Below are positions 52,450 to 63,022 of a stretch of 64,000 nucleotides of DNA, in pieces. The translations under genes and the position numbers were made by a program. Position 1 is the first letter of the stretch; every line of letters begins with the position of its first letter. The DNA is taken from NCBI GenBank assembly GCA_037447655.1, contig JBBHKE010001223.1, positions 302,936 through 366,935 of the forward strand, written 5' to 3'. Source of the DNA: Zygnema cylindricum. Its lineage: Eukaryota; Streptophyta; Zygnematophyceae; Zygnematales; Zygnemataceae. A model generated the notes under the pieces. It did no database searches. It was not told the DNA's origin and saw nothing but the letters and a program-made list of their open reading frames with translations.

Positions 52450-54706
52450 GCTTCCGCAAAGCTTGCATTTATGTCTGTTCGTCGTGGCTGAGCGATGTTT
52501 CCCCGGCAAAACCTGCAAAGTTGGCTCTTGATTTCCCGGTAACAGCCTTTTCTCGTGCCTCGCTAAGAACAAAATGATCATACAATTTCATAGCAGCCAC
52601 TGAAATTTCTTGAGTTGTGGGATTCCGGTCGTGTATAGCCTGACTGGCACTCCAATTGTCCAGAGCTGCTTGTCTTGTTGGCCCGAAGGAATTTCAAATA
52701 GCGACATAATATTTGGTGGCCATAGTCGGTGTATCGATGGTGGACAGTTTGGTCTTCAGGCAGAGGCTGGAGAGGCGGTTGAACACCGTTTCGGGAGTTT
52801 CATTCTTCAAACAGCGGAAGTCTGTGAACTCTTTGATAGCAGTTTCGTTCCTTTCTGTGTAAAGGAGTCTCCAAGCGTCCAGAAGAGTGGTACAGGGATT
52901 AGGATTGGCAACCATCCGGGTGGCCGCTTCGGCTTCCTGTATAGCCTGTAGGTGGTTGACATAGGCCCTGCCTTGGACCTGAAGTTTCATATCCATGGTG
53001 AAAGTAGGTGTGAGATGAGCTGCGGCTACGGCAGCTTGGTCTGCTGCTGCTTGAAGAGCCTCGGCGTCCAGAGCCGGATCCGATATTTTGATACTAGGAG
53101 CCATCAACAAAGGTTGACGCTCCTTATAATCGGCCAAAGCTCCTCTGGCTAGATAATTTACCATCATCGGAAACAAGGTTGTTTCAAAATCTGCTGGAAT
53201 GGCCCCTCCCCTGTATTTGTTGATTTTGGACTGCGTGAAGGATTTCCAGAGCACTTCAAAATTAGAGAAAGCAATTCCCGAGTTGTCCCCGATAAAGATC
53301 CGGACGTCTCCCATTCTCCTTTCTTCTTCGGTAAGATTGGTGAACCTTGTTGACGCTTGTCCGATCGGGCTGACAAACTGAGCCGGTGAGATCGCCCCAT
53401 GATCTGCTATCTCGCGATCCGAACCGGTCCTTCCTCCGATGGGAAAGGCGGTTGTACCAATAGAGGTCCCCTCCCCCACTGAGGAAGGTTTGGTCCTTGA
53501 AAAAGTGGGATAGTCATCTGCCCCTCTATATCCAAGAGATCCGCATGCTTTCCGGAGAACTTCCTCTTCCGATGGTATGTGAAGACGAGGACGAGGTTCC
53601 CGGGTAATAGATAGCGATGGAGAGGGTGATGACTCAAAGCTTGGAGGAGAAGGTGATTGTTTCCTAAAAGGAGTCTGCTTCCTAGGTCGCCTCTGGGAAT
53701 CTTCGGGAGGAGGAGTTCCGGAACTAGAGGATGGCGACTGTCTGTGAGGAGGCGAGTAGACGTCAGGTTTGTGGGGTAGGCGAAGTGAACCTCGTGACCC
53801 CCGGACTGCTTTCGCGAGAGAGATGGATTGCGAGGGGGAAGAGGCGTGAGGTGGTGATGGAGGAGGAGTGGTAAGTCCGAGGGAAATGTGTAGTCTGTGA
53901 TGGGGTTGTAGCTGCACCACGGCCTCCACGGTAGAAGATCACGCGACCGAGACAAATGTAGGGAGATCTGTAGCCGCGGCTACAAGATATCTGGACAAAT
54001 CTGCACCCAACCCCTTTTTGTTAGACCCCGTTTTTTCCTCCCCTTCCCGCTGAAGAGGAGATTTTGGTCTCCTGGTATCTCTCGTGACCAGAGGAGTTGC
54101 CTGATCCAGTGGTTCTAGTTCCGCCGCAAGACCTGTTCTACGAGGAGGAGCTACCTGTTCACTAAGGATTCCCCCCGATCTCCGTCTAGCTTCCCGTATC
54201 AGGACCAACTCCTGTTCCAATGCCCTCTTCCTTTCCTCTTCAAGAGCATCCCAATCTATTGCGACGGGTCCGGCCCCCGCCATAGCCTTATCTTGCGATC
54301 GCAGGATCTCCACCAATTTTTGGGTGCTGCTCACCACACCCGAGAGATCAGCAATCCCCAAGCCGGGTACCTCAAGATCCGTAGGCCTTGAACGCCATAG
54401 TCCTTAGGATGGTCAAAAAACTGGTTTGGAAGGAGACATAGAACTTAGGGACATTGAGGCAGAAGGAAAGAGCGGCTCTTCTTTGGCTAGGGGAGCAAAT
54501 AGACATTTGCTATCCCGATGGTTGACCCGGAAAATTCTCTGAGGCTCGAGTAACTTCCGCTTGATACTCCCTTCCCTTGTCCGGCCCCGGCAAGTTGCTC
54601 TGCCCGTAGAAGGTCTACTGCTCGATGTTTCATGAGATACGGTGGACTGTTGTCGGGTAGCAAACGGCCTCTCCAGTTGCTCTCGCGCTGAGATAGGAGA
54701 GCCACT
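52450..54706 (-). pseudogene. gypsy-B gag, central part
   Basis: One reading register from 54706 to 52694 with three stops (54413, 54404, 53939). 54411-54706 is the part just downstream of the copia-2 insertion. 53939-54361 has a helical stretch ('DWDALEEERKRALEQELVLI'). 53400-53929 is Ser/Pro-rich and basic. 52694-53330 is capsid-like: 'FEVLWKSFTQSKIN', 'DFETTLFPMMVNYLARGAL', 'KEFTDFRCLKNETPETVFN'. Frame breaks follow at 52450-52700. Confidence 0.75.
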
Positions 54707-55761
54707 TGTAGAAATTAATGGTCCATTTTTAGTATTTTCTAGGTCTAAATAGAAATATAGAAAGAAGCCGGGGCAGTCTACCTCTAACTTCTCTCTCCAA
54801 CTCTCAAACTTGTCGCAGTCACTGAGAAATTGGAGAGGGAGCTAGAGCCATGGCTACCTATGCTATCTAGAGGTTTACGGGAAATTTAAATTAGTTAGGG
54901 GTTTATTTATTTAAAAGGAATGTGCCGGCGACAGGAATCGATCCTTGTACCTACCGGCCGGCAGACAGGAAGTAGCCGGTAGCCTTAGCCATTAACTCTA
55001 GGACTAATGTTACGTAGTATATAGTTTGATATTTATTTAAACATGTAAACGTAGAATAAATTATTTAACTGTAACTGTTTACAGGATACATAGATCTGGT
55101 AATGTATAAGTACGGAATACAGTACAGGCAAGAAATCAATACCGCGCATTTATTTCTTAAGTGAAACTAATACCGCGCATGTATTTATTACGGCTACGAT
55201 TAAATTCGAATTTCATCGGACGACCGGAATTAGCGTCGAGATCGCAAAAGAAGATATCGGCGGTTTGTGGCCATCGCCACATCGGATGACGCGTGGCGAA
55301 ATTACATTGGATCGTGGAATCTTCGGAGATTATGGCACCGAATCCGGATATAACATGTGTCGATATTTAGGCCATGTCGTACAATGTGAGTACATAAAGT
55401 ACACCGGCAGGTGTACTTTTGCGTAGGGAACTCTATTCTGATTAGTTCCGTACATCAGTAGATAGAGTCTGTGAGAGAGATAAGACTTAGAAAAAATAGG
55501 AGATAGGACCATCTCTCCTAGAGAGCTTCTGTACAAAAGGTCAACTTTGACCCTCCATAACTTACTGCTCAGGGGAGCAATTCAGAGATTCTTTTTGCTA
55601 TAGAATCAACAGAGTCTTGCCTTCAGAGGGGTGTAGGTGGTTAGAGTTTTTGTTTGTCAGGGTGGCAGTTGTTTTTGCTGAAACACAAAGGGGTCACAGT
55701 TATCCTAGAGGCTTCTTGGAAGCTGTCCACTCTGAGGACTTATGGAGGCCTCAGAGTTTCA
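54707..55761 (+). mobile_element. copia-2 5' LTR
   Basis: 1,055 bp, TGTAGAAATTAATGG to CAGAGTTTCA. The 3' LTR (60095-61149) is also 1,055 bp and nearly identical, so the insertion is fairly recent. The flanks CCACT (54702-54706) and CAACT (61150-61154) are a target duplication with one mismatch. It contains an antisense tRNA-like unit at 54913-55005. Confidence 0.95.
54913..55005 (-). other. tRNA-like Pol III unit in copia-2 5' LTR, antisense
   Basis: On the minus strand: 'CTAGAGTTAATGGCTAAGGC' (A-box region, ~55000-54982), B box GGATCGATTCC (54944-54934, one base off consensus) and TTTT at 54916-54913. No paired acceptor stem. Same position and direction as in the other LTRs. Confidence 0.55.
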
Positions 55762-55774
55762 GGTTATGGGCCCA
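55762..55774 (+). other. copia-2 primer binding site (initiator tRNA-Met, internal)
   Basis: GGTTATGGGCCCA directly follows the LTR. It equals the complement of the initiator tRNA-Met anticodon stem-loop, as in Drosophila copia, rather than the tRNA 3' end used by most LTR elements. Confidence 0.85.
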
Positions 55775-56895
55775 CCCTCTAGGGTACCAATCTTTAATGG
55801 AACTGGCTTCATATACTGGGAAAGTATGATGATAGGAGCTCTATTCGAAAAAGGTTTTGGGGGATAGTGAGTGGACGATTGGGGCGTCCATCAAGTCTTG
55901 GAATCCCTTCAGGGTTTGGAGGAAGCAGATTCACAAGGAAAAAAGATTCAACTTCAACAGAGGAGACAACGGAAGAAGAGGTGGTGGACAAAGGAAAAGA
56001 GAAGGAGGCGACCACACCAATAGCAACTGGTTCGGCATTCATGTCACCTATTCCGTGAAACGAGGAGAATGATACTAAAACCTGGGACTTCAACAATATG
56101 GCGGCAAAGCACTCTATCCTACGCCATCTCACTCAAGGACTTGCATGTCCTAATTTGCAGGTAGAAAGGGCATCCGATCTTTGGATGGCTCTCATAGAGA
56201 TGTACCGAAGTGGTACGATTCAGCAACAACAGTTGGTAGATCAGAATGTTAAGGAGTATGTATACAAATTGGGGAAGATGTTGGATTTTTGCATTGAGCT
56301 TGCTACACTCTTCATAGAGCTAGAGAGTACGGTAAAAGATTTTAGTGAAAAGGAAAAGCTTAACTGTTTACTGATGAAGTTACCCGATGAGTTCGAAAAC
56401 ATAGTCAACCGTGTGCAGGACTTGCCGGACTCAAGGTGGATATGGAACTCAGTGGTAGGGATGATTCTCGTTCGGGAGAATACGATTGAGATCCAAAGGG
56501 GAGGAAAGAGTGGCCAAACCTTGGCAACTGCGAGCGATTGGAGGAAAAAAGGATTCTCGGAAACCGGTCGGAAACTATGGGGGGAGGGAGCTGAAAAATC
56601 AGACCGACGAGTTTGGACCAAGGGCTCCCAAAGGTTTATGTCATTTTTATAAGAAACCTGGGCACTATATGGCAGAGTGCACTAAGATAACCGAGCTTCG
56701 GTTAAAGGAGGGGCAGACCGGTGGTACCCCGAGAGGAAAGAAAAAGGCACTTGTGACACAGGTACATGAGGCGGAATCCGAGGACGAGGACGATGAGCTC
56801 CTTTTAGATGAGGAGTTGGAGGCGAAAAACGAGGTTGAAATTCCACGAAGGCAAAAATGTGCTTACGGTGGATTGAAAGGTGAAGCAGGCTAGAT
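55775..56895 (+). pseudogene. copia-2 gag, broken
   Basis: Starts at the primer site with 'GPPSRVPIFNGTGFIYWES', homologous to copia-C gag. A stop and a deletion follow (55860-56095). The body at 56098-56652 has 'LWMALIEMYRSGTIQQQQLV' and 'LNCLLMKLPDEFENIVNRVQ'. A frame change leads to 56486-56893 with a degenerate knuckle 'CHFYKKPGHYMAEC' (second Cys is Tyr) and an acidic tail. Clearly inactive. Confidence 0.8.
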
Positions 56896-57615
56896 TGTAG
56901 ATTGAGGTGCCTCCATGCACATGTGTAACGATAGGCACCTGTTCACTAAGATAAGAAATATTCCCACCGTAGAGATAAAGTACGGGGATGGGAGGATAGT
57001 CACCACTACTCTTGTAGGATCGGTAGATTTGAAACTGTTAGTAGAAGGAAAGACATCCATAGTAACATTCTCCGATGTATTGTTTATTCCGGAGCTGAAC
57101 AAAAACCTCATCTCTACATCCGTATTAGATGATAAGGGTTTTTTTACTAGCACTAGGGAAGGAGTCTTTACTGCTAGTTTTGAGGAGGATGTCTATTTCA
57201 TTGCTGAGAAAGGTAGCCATGGGATGTTTAGGCTATTTTTAAGTAATGAAAAGAAGAAACTTTATTATGCTGGTGTTCATGATATTATGATGTGGCATAA
57301 GAGGCTTGGGCATGTGAATCTAGACAAGTTAAGAGAGATTAAAAAGATGGGAGTGGTGGAAGGGATTAAGTTCAGTGAGAATGATAATATAAGTGATTGT
57401 AGTGGATGTGCTCAAGGTAAAACACACAGATTACCCTTTCCTAAAACAGCCACCTATAAGGGAGAAAAAATTCTAAATCTAGTACACACGGATATTTGGG
57501 GACCGGCTAAAGTGCCCTCACCGGGGGGGAAGAGATTTATGATGACTATCACTGATGATTGGTCTCGGTATTCCCGGGTGTATTTTTTGAAAAACAAGTC
57601 CGAAGCTCAGGATTA
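56896..57615 (+). pseudogene. copia-2 protease and integrase N-terminal half
   Basis: The protease active site lies at ~56890-56915: the expected Trp before it is TAG (56891-56893) and the Ser/Thr of D(S/T)G is TGA. Then 'GSVDLKLLVEGK', 'VLFIPELNKNLISTSVL', the GAG-pre-integrase block 'MWHKRLGHVNLDKLREI' (~57290), 'CSGCAQGKTHRLPFP' and the integrase start 'HTDIWGPAKVPSPGGKRFMM'. Frame closed at 57614. Confidence 0.85.
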
Positions 57616-58200
57616 ATTTAGACAATATAGAACATGAAGCGAAAAACTCCATGAAACTCCAATCAAGAGAATAAGGAGTGACAATGGTGGAGAGTATACT
57701 TCTAACCAGTTTGAGGATTTTCTGAGGGAAGATGGGGTCCAACACACAAAGACAGTCCCAGAAAACTCGGAACAGAATGGGGTAGCTGAAAGGTTAAATA
57801 GAACACTAAGTGATATTGCTAGAAGTATGTAATCAGATAAAAATATAGGAAAAAGGTTTAGGGCAGAAGCAATGAACTGTGCTAATTACCTCAAGAATAG
57901 AGTTCTTACTTCAGCTATAAAAGATCAAACACCTTATGAGAGATGGACATGCCGGAAACCAGACATATCTCACTTAAAGGTTTTCGAAAGTCAAGTATTC
58001 AGTCTAGATACTGATCGGTCGAATTGGAAGCTAGATCCTAAAGGAAAATCGGGATACTTATTAGGATATGATGAGGATGTTAAAGGATATAGAGTTTATG
58101 ATCTAAAAAGGAAAGATATAATCTTAGTAAAGCATCAAGTAGTTATGGATGAAGGAAAGTCTGTGGATCCCTTCAAATATACAAAGTCAGTAAAAATCAG
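57616..58200 (+). pseudogene. copia-2 integrase core and C-terminus
   Basis: Continues in register with two or three stops: 'RIRSDNGGEYTSNQFEDFL' (second Asp, ~57690), 'EQNGVAERLNRTL' (Glu kept, ~57775), then 'CANYLKNRVLTSA', 'TPYERWTCRKPDISHLKVF' and 'GKSGYLLGYDEDVKGYRVYD'. Confidence 0.83.
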
Positions 58201-59435
58201 ATTTGAGTCAGAAAATTCCGATGACTTTCAGCTTCCTAACTATCCAGGTTTTAGAGAAGATGATAACAAATCAGACCGAAAAGGACTCAGCTGTGGAAAC
58301 TCCAGTGACAACTCTACTCGAAGCGGAAGACGTGGTGGAAATTGATTCGGAATCAAGGGATAGGGGAGAAGCCGAGTTTGTTCGAAAGAATCCACGAGAA
58401 CCATCTATTCCGGCCTCAGATTTTGAGGGGGGGAGGAGAAGTAGCAAAAGACTGCAAGAAAAACAGGTTAATAACAAGGTAACTAAACTATCTCATCAAG
58501 ATGAACCTCAAACTTATGGAGAGGCGATGACTTGTCCAGAAAGAAACCGGTGGAAGACAGCCATCAATGAGGAGATGGCCTCAATTATGGCAGCCAATAC
58601 TTGGGAGCTAGTGGATTGTCCACCTAACCGAAAACCAATCGGTTGTAAGTGGGTTTTCAAATTAAAACTGAACCAAGATAACACAATCGAGCGCTACAAG
58701 GCCCGATTAGTGGCAAAAGGATTTACACAAAAAAAGGGAATTGACTACGAGGAAACCTTTGCCCCGGTGGTCAAATTTCCCTCCGTCCGCATACTTCTCA
58801 GCTTGGCAGCAGCGAAAGACATGGAAGTGCACCAGATGGACATCAAGACAGCCGTTTTGTATGGAGAATTGGAAGAGGAGATCTTCATGCGACAACCCGA
58901 AGGTTTTGTGGAGGAAGGAGAGGAGAGTAAGGTATGCCGGCTGATTAAATCTCTTTATGGTTTGAAACAGGCGCCTCCACAGTGAAAAAAGAAGCTTGAT
59001 GAGTTTCTTACCGGTCGGGGATATATTCGGATCAGCTCAGATCACTCAATCTATGTTTTCGAAGATGAGGAAGGTTTTATATTTATTGCAATTTATGTTG
59101 ATGATTTACTTGTTTTAAGTAAATCAATGGAAAAAATTAACAAACTGAAAACCGATCTTAAGGGGAGATTGTAAATGAAGGATATGGGAGAAGCAAGATA
59201 TATTTTGGGAATTCAAGTAGAGAGAGACCGAAAAAGGAAAATTATAAGACTGACTCAAAAGGAAGCAATAGGGAACATGTTTGAAAAAATTCAAATGGAT
59301 AAAGCTAATAGTTGTACAACTCCAATGGAGTTGAAGAAGGGAAGTGAGGGGAGAGAGGAAGAAGGAGTCATAGTCTTAGACGAGGAATTATCTCCTGAAG
59401 AACAGAAGTTCATGCAGACTATTCCTTAGAGGCAA
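58201..59435 (+). pseudogene. copia-2 reverse transcriptase
   Basis: RVT_2: 'WELVDCPPNRKPIGCKWVFK', 'ERYKARLVAKGFTQKKGIDY', 'VHQMDIKTAVLYGELEEE', 'SLYGLKQAP' followed by TGA in place of Trp (58983-58985), 'FIAIYVDDLLVLSKS' (catalytic YVDD, ~59090) and 'KDMGEARYILGIQVERDRKR'. Stops at 58983, 59172 and 59428. Confidence 0.88.
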
Positions 59436-60070
59436 GTAGTGGGAAGTCTAATCTATTTTATGAATTGTACCCGGCCGGATTTAGCTGCAGCTGTAGGAGT
59501 GCTGAGTAGAAATCTAAATTCTCCCACTAAGAAGGATTGGGAGGCACCTAAGAGAGTCCTAAGATATTTGATAGGAACTAGGGATCTATGGTTGCATTTG
59601 GTGGGGAGAATACTGACATCACTACTTGGAGTGATGCTAGTTATGGTGATGCTCCGATGAGGAGATGCACTTCTGGATATGTGGGTGATGGGGCTTGCTG
59701 TTGGAGTAGCAAACAGCAAAAGGTTATTGCTCAGTCCACCATGGAGACTGAGTATATGGCCTCTTGCTCTGCTGTAAAAGAATTGATGTGGGTAAAGTCT
59801 TTGCTTGGTGAGCTTGGTCACCTTAAGAGTGGTGTGCATAATTTTTTTTGTGATAATCAGGCAGCAATCGCTATTTTTGCCAATCCTAAACATCATTTTA
59901 AAGCCAAACACATGGAAATCAGACTCAGCTTTGTTAGAGAGAAAGTAGAAAAAACAAAATAATCAGTTTAGAGTACAGACCAGAAAGTGAGATGGTAGCA
60001 GATATGATGACCAAACCTGTGCCTTCCCCTAAGCTAATTTTCTGCAGGGAGAAGTGCAGTCTGAAATTAA
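59436..60070 (+). pseudogene. copia-2 RNase H
   Basis: 'GSLIYFMNCTRPDLAAAVGV' (59447-), one frame shift near 59590, then 'TWSDASYGDAPMRRCTSGYV', 'STMETEYMASCSAVKELMWV', 'FFCDNQAAIAIFANPKHHFK' and 'HMEIRLSFVREK'. The frame ends at 59962; the usual C-terminal 'MVADMMTKP' follows in another frame. Confidence 0.85.
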
Positions 60071-60094
60071 AGATTGACTAGAAAATAAGGTGAG
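60071..60094 (+). other. copia-2 polypurine tract
   Basis: AGATTGACTAGAAAATAAGG followed by TGAG, immediately upstream of the 3' LTR start at 60095. Compare CTAGAAAATAAGGGGAG of copia-C. Confidence 0.85.
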
Positions 60095-61149
60095 TGTAGA
60101 AATTAGTGGTCCATTTTTAGAATTTTCTAGGTCTAAATAGAAATATAGAAAGAAGCCGAGGCAGTCTACCTCTAACTTCTCTCTCTAACTCTCAAACTTG
60201 TCGGAGTCACTGAGAAATTGGAGAGGGAGCTAAAGCCATGGCTACCTAGGCTATCCAGAGGTTTACGGGAAATTTATATTAGTTAGGGGTTTACTTATTT
60301 AAAAGGAATGTGCCGGCGACAGTAATTGATCCTTGTACCTACCGGCCGGCAGACAGGAAGTAGCCGGTAGCCTTAGCCGTTAATTCTAGGACTAATGTTA
60401 CGTAGTATATAGTTTGATATTTATTTAAACATGTAAACGTAGGATAAATCATTTAACTCTAATTGTTTACGGGATACATAGATCCGGTAATGTATAAGTA
60501 CGGAATACGGTACGGGCAAGGAATCAATACTGCGCATTTATTTCCAAAGTGAAATTAATAGCGCGCATGTATTTATTACGGCTACGATTAAATATGAATT
60601 TAATCGGATGGTCGGAATTAGCGCCGAGTTCGCCGAAGAAGATTTCGGCGGTTTGAGGCCATTGCCACATTGGATGACGCGTGGCGAAATTACATTGGAT
60701 CGTGGAATCTCCGGAGATTATGGCACCGAATCCGGATATGACATGTGTCGACATTTAGGCCATGTCGTACAATGTCCGTACATAAAGTACACCGGCAGCT
60801 ATACTTTTGCGTACAGAACTATATCTGATTGGTTGCGTACATTAGTAGATAGAGTCTGTGAGAGAGATAGGACTTAGAAAAATTAGGAGATAGGACCTTC
60901 TCTCCTAGAGAGCTTTTGTACAAAAGGTCAACTTTGACCCTCCATAACTTACTGCTCAGTGGATAAAATTCAGAGATTCTTTTTGCTATAGACTCAAGGG
61001 AGTCTTGCCTTCATAGGGGTGCAAATGGTCAGAGTTTTTGTTTGTCAGGGTGGCAGTTGTTTTTGATGAAACACAAAGGGGTCAGAGTTATCTTAGAGGC
61101 TTCTTGGAAGCTTTCCACTCTGAGGACTTATGGCGGTCTCAGAGTTTCA
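60095..61149 (+). mobile_element. copia-2 3' LTR
   Basis: 1,055 bp, nearly identical to the 5' LTR at 54707-55761. It ends CAGAGTTTCA at 61149, where the interrupted gypsy-B gag resumes. Contains the antisense tRNA-like unit at 60301-60402. Confidence 0.95.
60301..60402 (-). other. tRNA-like Pol III unit in copia-2 3' LTR, antisense
   Basis: As in the 5' LTR, with TTTT at 60304-60301, but the B box (60332-60322 on the minus strand, GGATCAATTAC) has two extra changes. Confidence 0.5.
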
Positions 61150-61754
61150 CAACTCTCGGACGAGCTGCTCAAGATCTCCACTACTGTTCCCATTGAGAGA
61201 ATAATCCGGGCTCGGTCGCCTCTGGCAACTAATTGCACCTGCTCCTTCTTAACTTTCAACTCATGGATATTGTGAAGGGCTAGAATCTCCTTACGACTAC
61301 GTTTGTTAGGGCCCGCCAACAGTCTCGCGTCCATGTATGTCTCCACTATAGGAGCCTTGGATCTAGTGTAACGTACCACCTTGGGAGGGTGGCCTAGGAC
61401 CGCTTCCTTGTGAGCCAAACCCTTTCTACGACATTGGGGAGCTAAAGTTTGTCTTTCTACCTTCTCCGTAGCCCTAGCCTTTGCGACCTCAGACAACGTC
61501 GGAAGGTTTTCAAGGGAAAAGACTGGAGGAGGTGGAGGTGAGGGTTGCCTCTCTGTTTGCCTCGGAGGAGTCTCGACTACAACCGGCTCGCGCATCATTC
61601 CCTTAAGAAACTGTTCAATGTTCAAGGCAGAGGTGAAATGGACCAATTCCTCAAGCACCTGTGACTCTTCCTCTTGTGCTACCGCTTCTTGTCTCTCCTG
61701 TTCTTCCAGACTAACACCGGAAGGATCCCTATCCTGAGCTTCTCCTCTGCCCAT
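61150..61754 (-). pseudogene. gypsy-B gag, N-terminal part (upstream of copia-2)
   Basis: An open frame from the ATG at 61754 to the copia-2 junction. Acidic start ('EEQERQEAVAQEEESQVLEE'), a Pro-rich segment ('PSPPPPPVFSLENLPTL', ~61530), then a basic helical part. Removing copia-2 with one copy of the CCACT target site puts it in register with 54706-54413, so copia-2 landed in an open gag frame. No known domain recognised in this N-terminal extension. Confidence 0.75.
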
Positions 61755-62349
61755 GACTTACAGGAGCAGATGAGCTAGATCTCTCGGATAAAGTCCACCA
61801 CCCTAAACAGCTATCCTCCTAAACAAAAGGGGACAGGTTGCTTTTTCAGTACTGTGCTTTTTCCATCGGAAGTTGGATAAATGCTACTCCCCTGACCACT
61901 CTCCAAAAAATAGAAAATGAAGGATAGTCGTTTGATCCGCCCCAAAAGAACTCAGGACAGAAACCAAAGGACGACCACAAGAGTACGCAAATAACTCCCA
62001 CGCAGAAATATAGAAACAATAAAAATCAACTCTTTCAAATTTAACAATATCACCTTGCCCCAAAGAATGGAATAAGATATAGGTAAACAATAATGGTGAA
62101 GGAAGCAAACATACCTCGGAGTGCAAAGATGACCAAAACCAGAAGAAGGAAACTCTCCCAATGGCCCCGAAGACAGGTATGAGTTTCCCTCACCCCTCGG
62201 TTCCGCCGTACGGATCCGATAAGACTCTTCTAAGTTTTAAACATCGAAAGTCAAAACCGCCCAAAGAGAGAATAGTGCCAACCACCCACCCGAACTACGG
62301 TCTCCACAAAAGACAATCCAAAACAAAGATGGCAATAGAGTCAATGACA
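61755..62349 (-). other. gypsy-B 5' leader
   Basis: About 600 bp between the 5' LTR and the gag ATG, with no supported frame. A primer binding site should lie at its upstream end, near 62340-62370, but no clear tRNA match is seen because the LTR end is not sharply defined. Confidence 0.5.
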
Positions 62350-63022
62350 CAATGCAACAGTTCTCCAACAGAAAGGTTGATTTAATTCTCTGTGGGTTTT
62401 CTCAGGAGACAGTACTGAAAAAGCAACTTGTCTCCCCCGGCCCTTAATGCCTTAAACATTCAGAGTTTGTTCTACAGCAAGTGCCAAAGTCAAAGCAATG
62501 TGGCAAGCCAATCAGCGACCATCAATTGTTATCGCACGGACGCAAGACAAGACAGACTGTACTACACTCAGGGCTAAAAGTTAGACGACTGGTTTCGGTT
62601 AGATTAGCCGCCAAAGGTCCTCCTATAAAACACGAAAGGGCAACAAAGTTCTGACTTGACGTGAAACCGCCTAACTTTGACCCAACGTCATAAATGCTTT
62701 GCCCGTCTATTGGGCCTGAACTGACATCCTACTGATAGCTAACAGGAAGATCTACCAGATAATCCCAAAGGTTGCGTGTCGTTTCCTAATGTATCCCTCT
62801 ACTAGAGCTACTTAGAACACACAATATAATAGAGCAAACACTTTGCACCGGACTAACTCCGCCGTTCGACCTCTGTTTAAGGTGAACTCAATTGCGTAGT
62901 GCTCCAGGGTGAAAATATAAAGATCTGATCCGGCTGGCTGTCCTCCCCCTTCTCCGTAGGCTAGAGTCTGTACAAGGTGGAATGAAGCCCCGGAAATGCC
63001 GAAAATGCACACGAGCTTGACA
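62350..63022 (-). mobile_element. gypsy-B 5' LTR
   Basis: On the minus strand it starts TGTCAAGCTCGTGTGC at 63022, the same start as the gypsy-A 3' LTR at 38980. Shared blocks run to about 62360 (AGTTCTCCAACAG against GATTCTCCAAAAG at 38301). The lower boundary is approximate. The right flank is interrupted copia integrase sequence. Confidence 0.75.
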
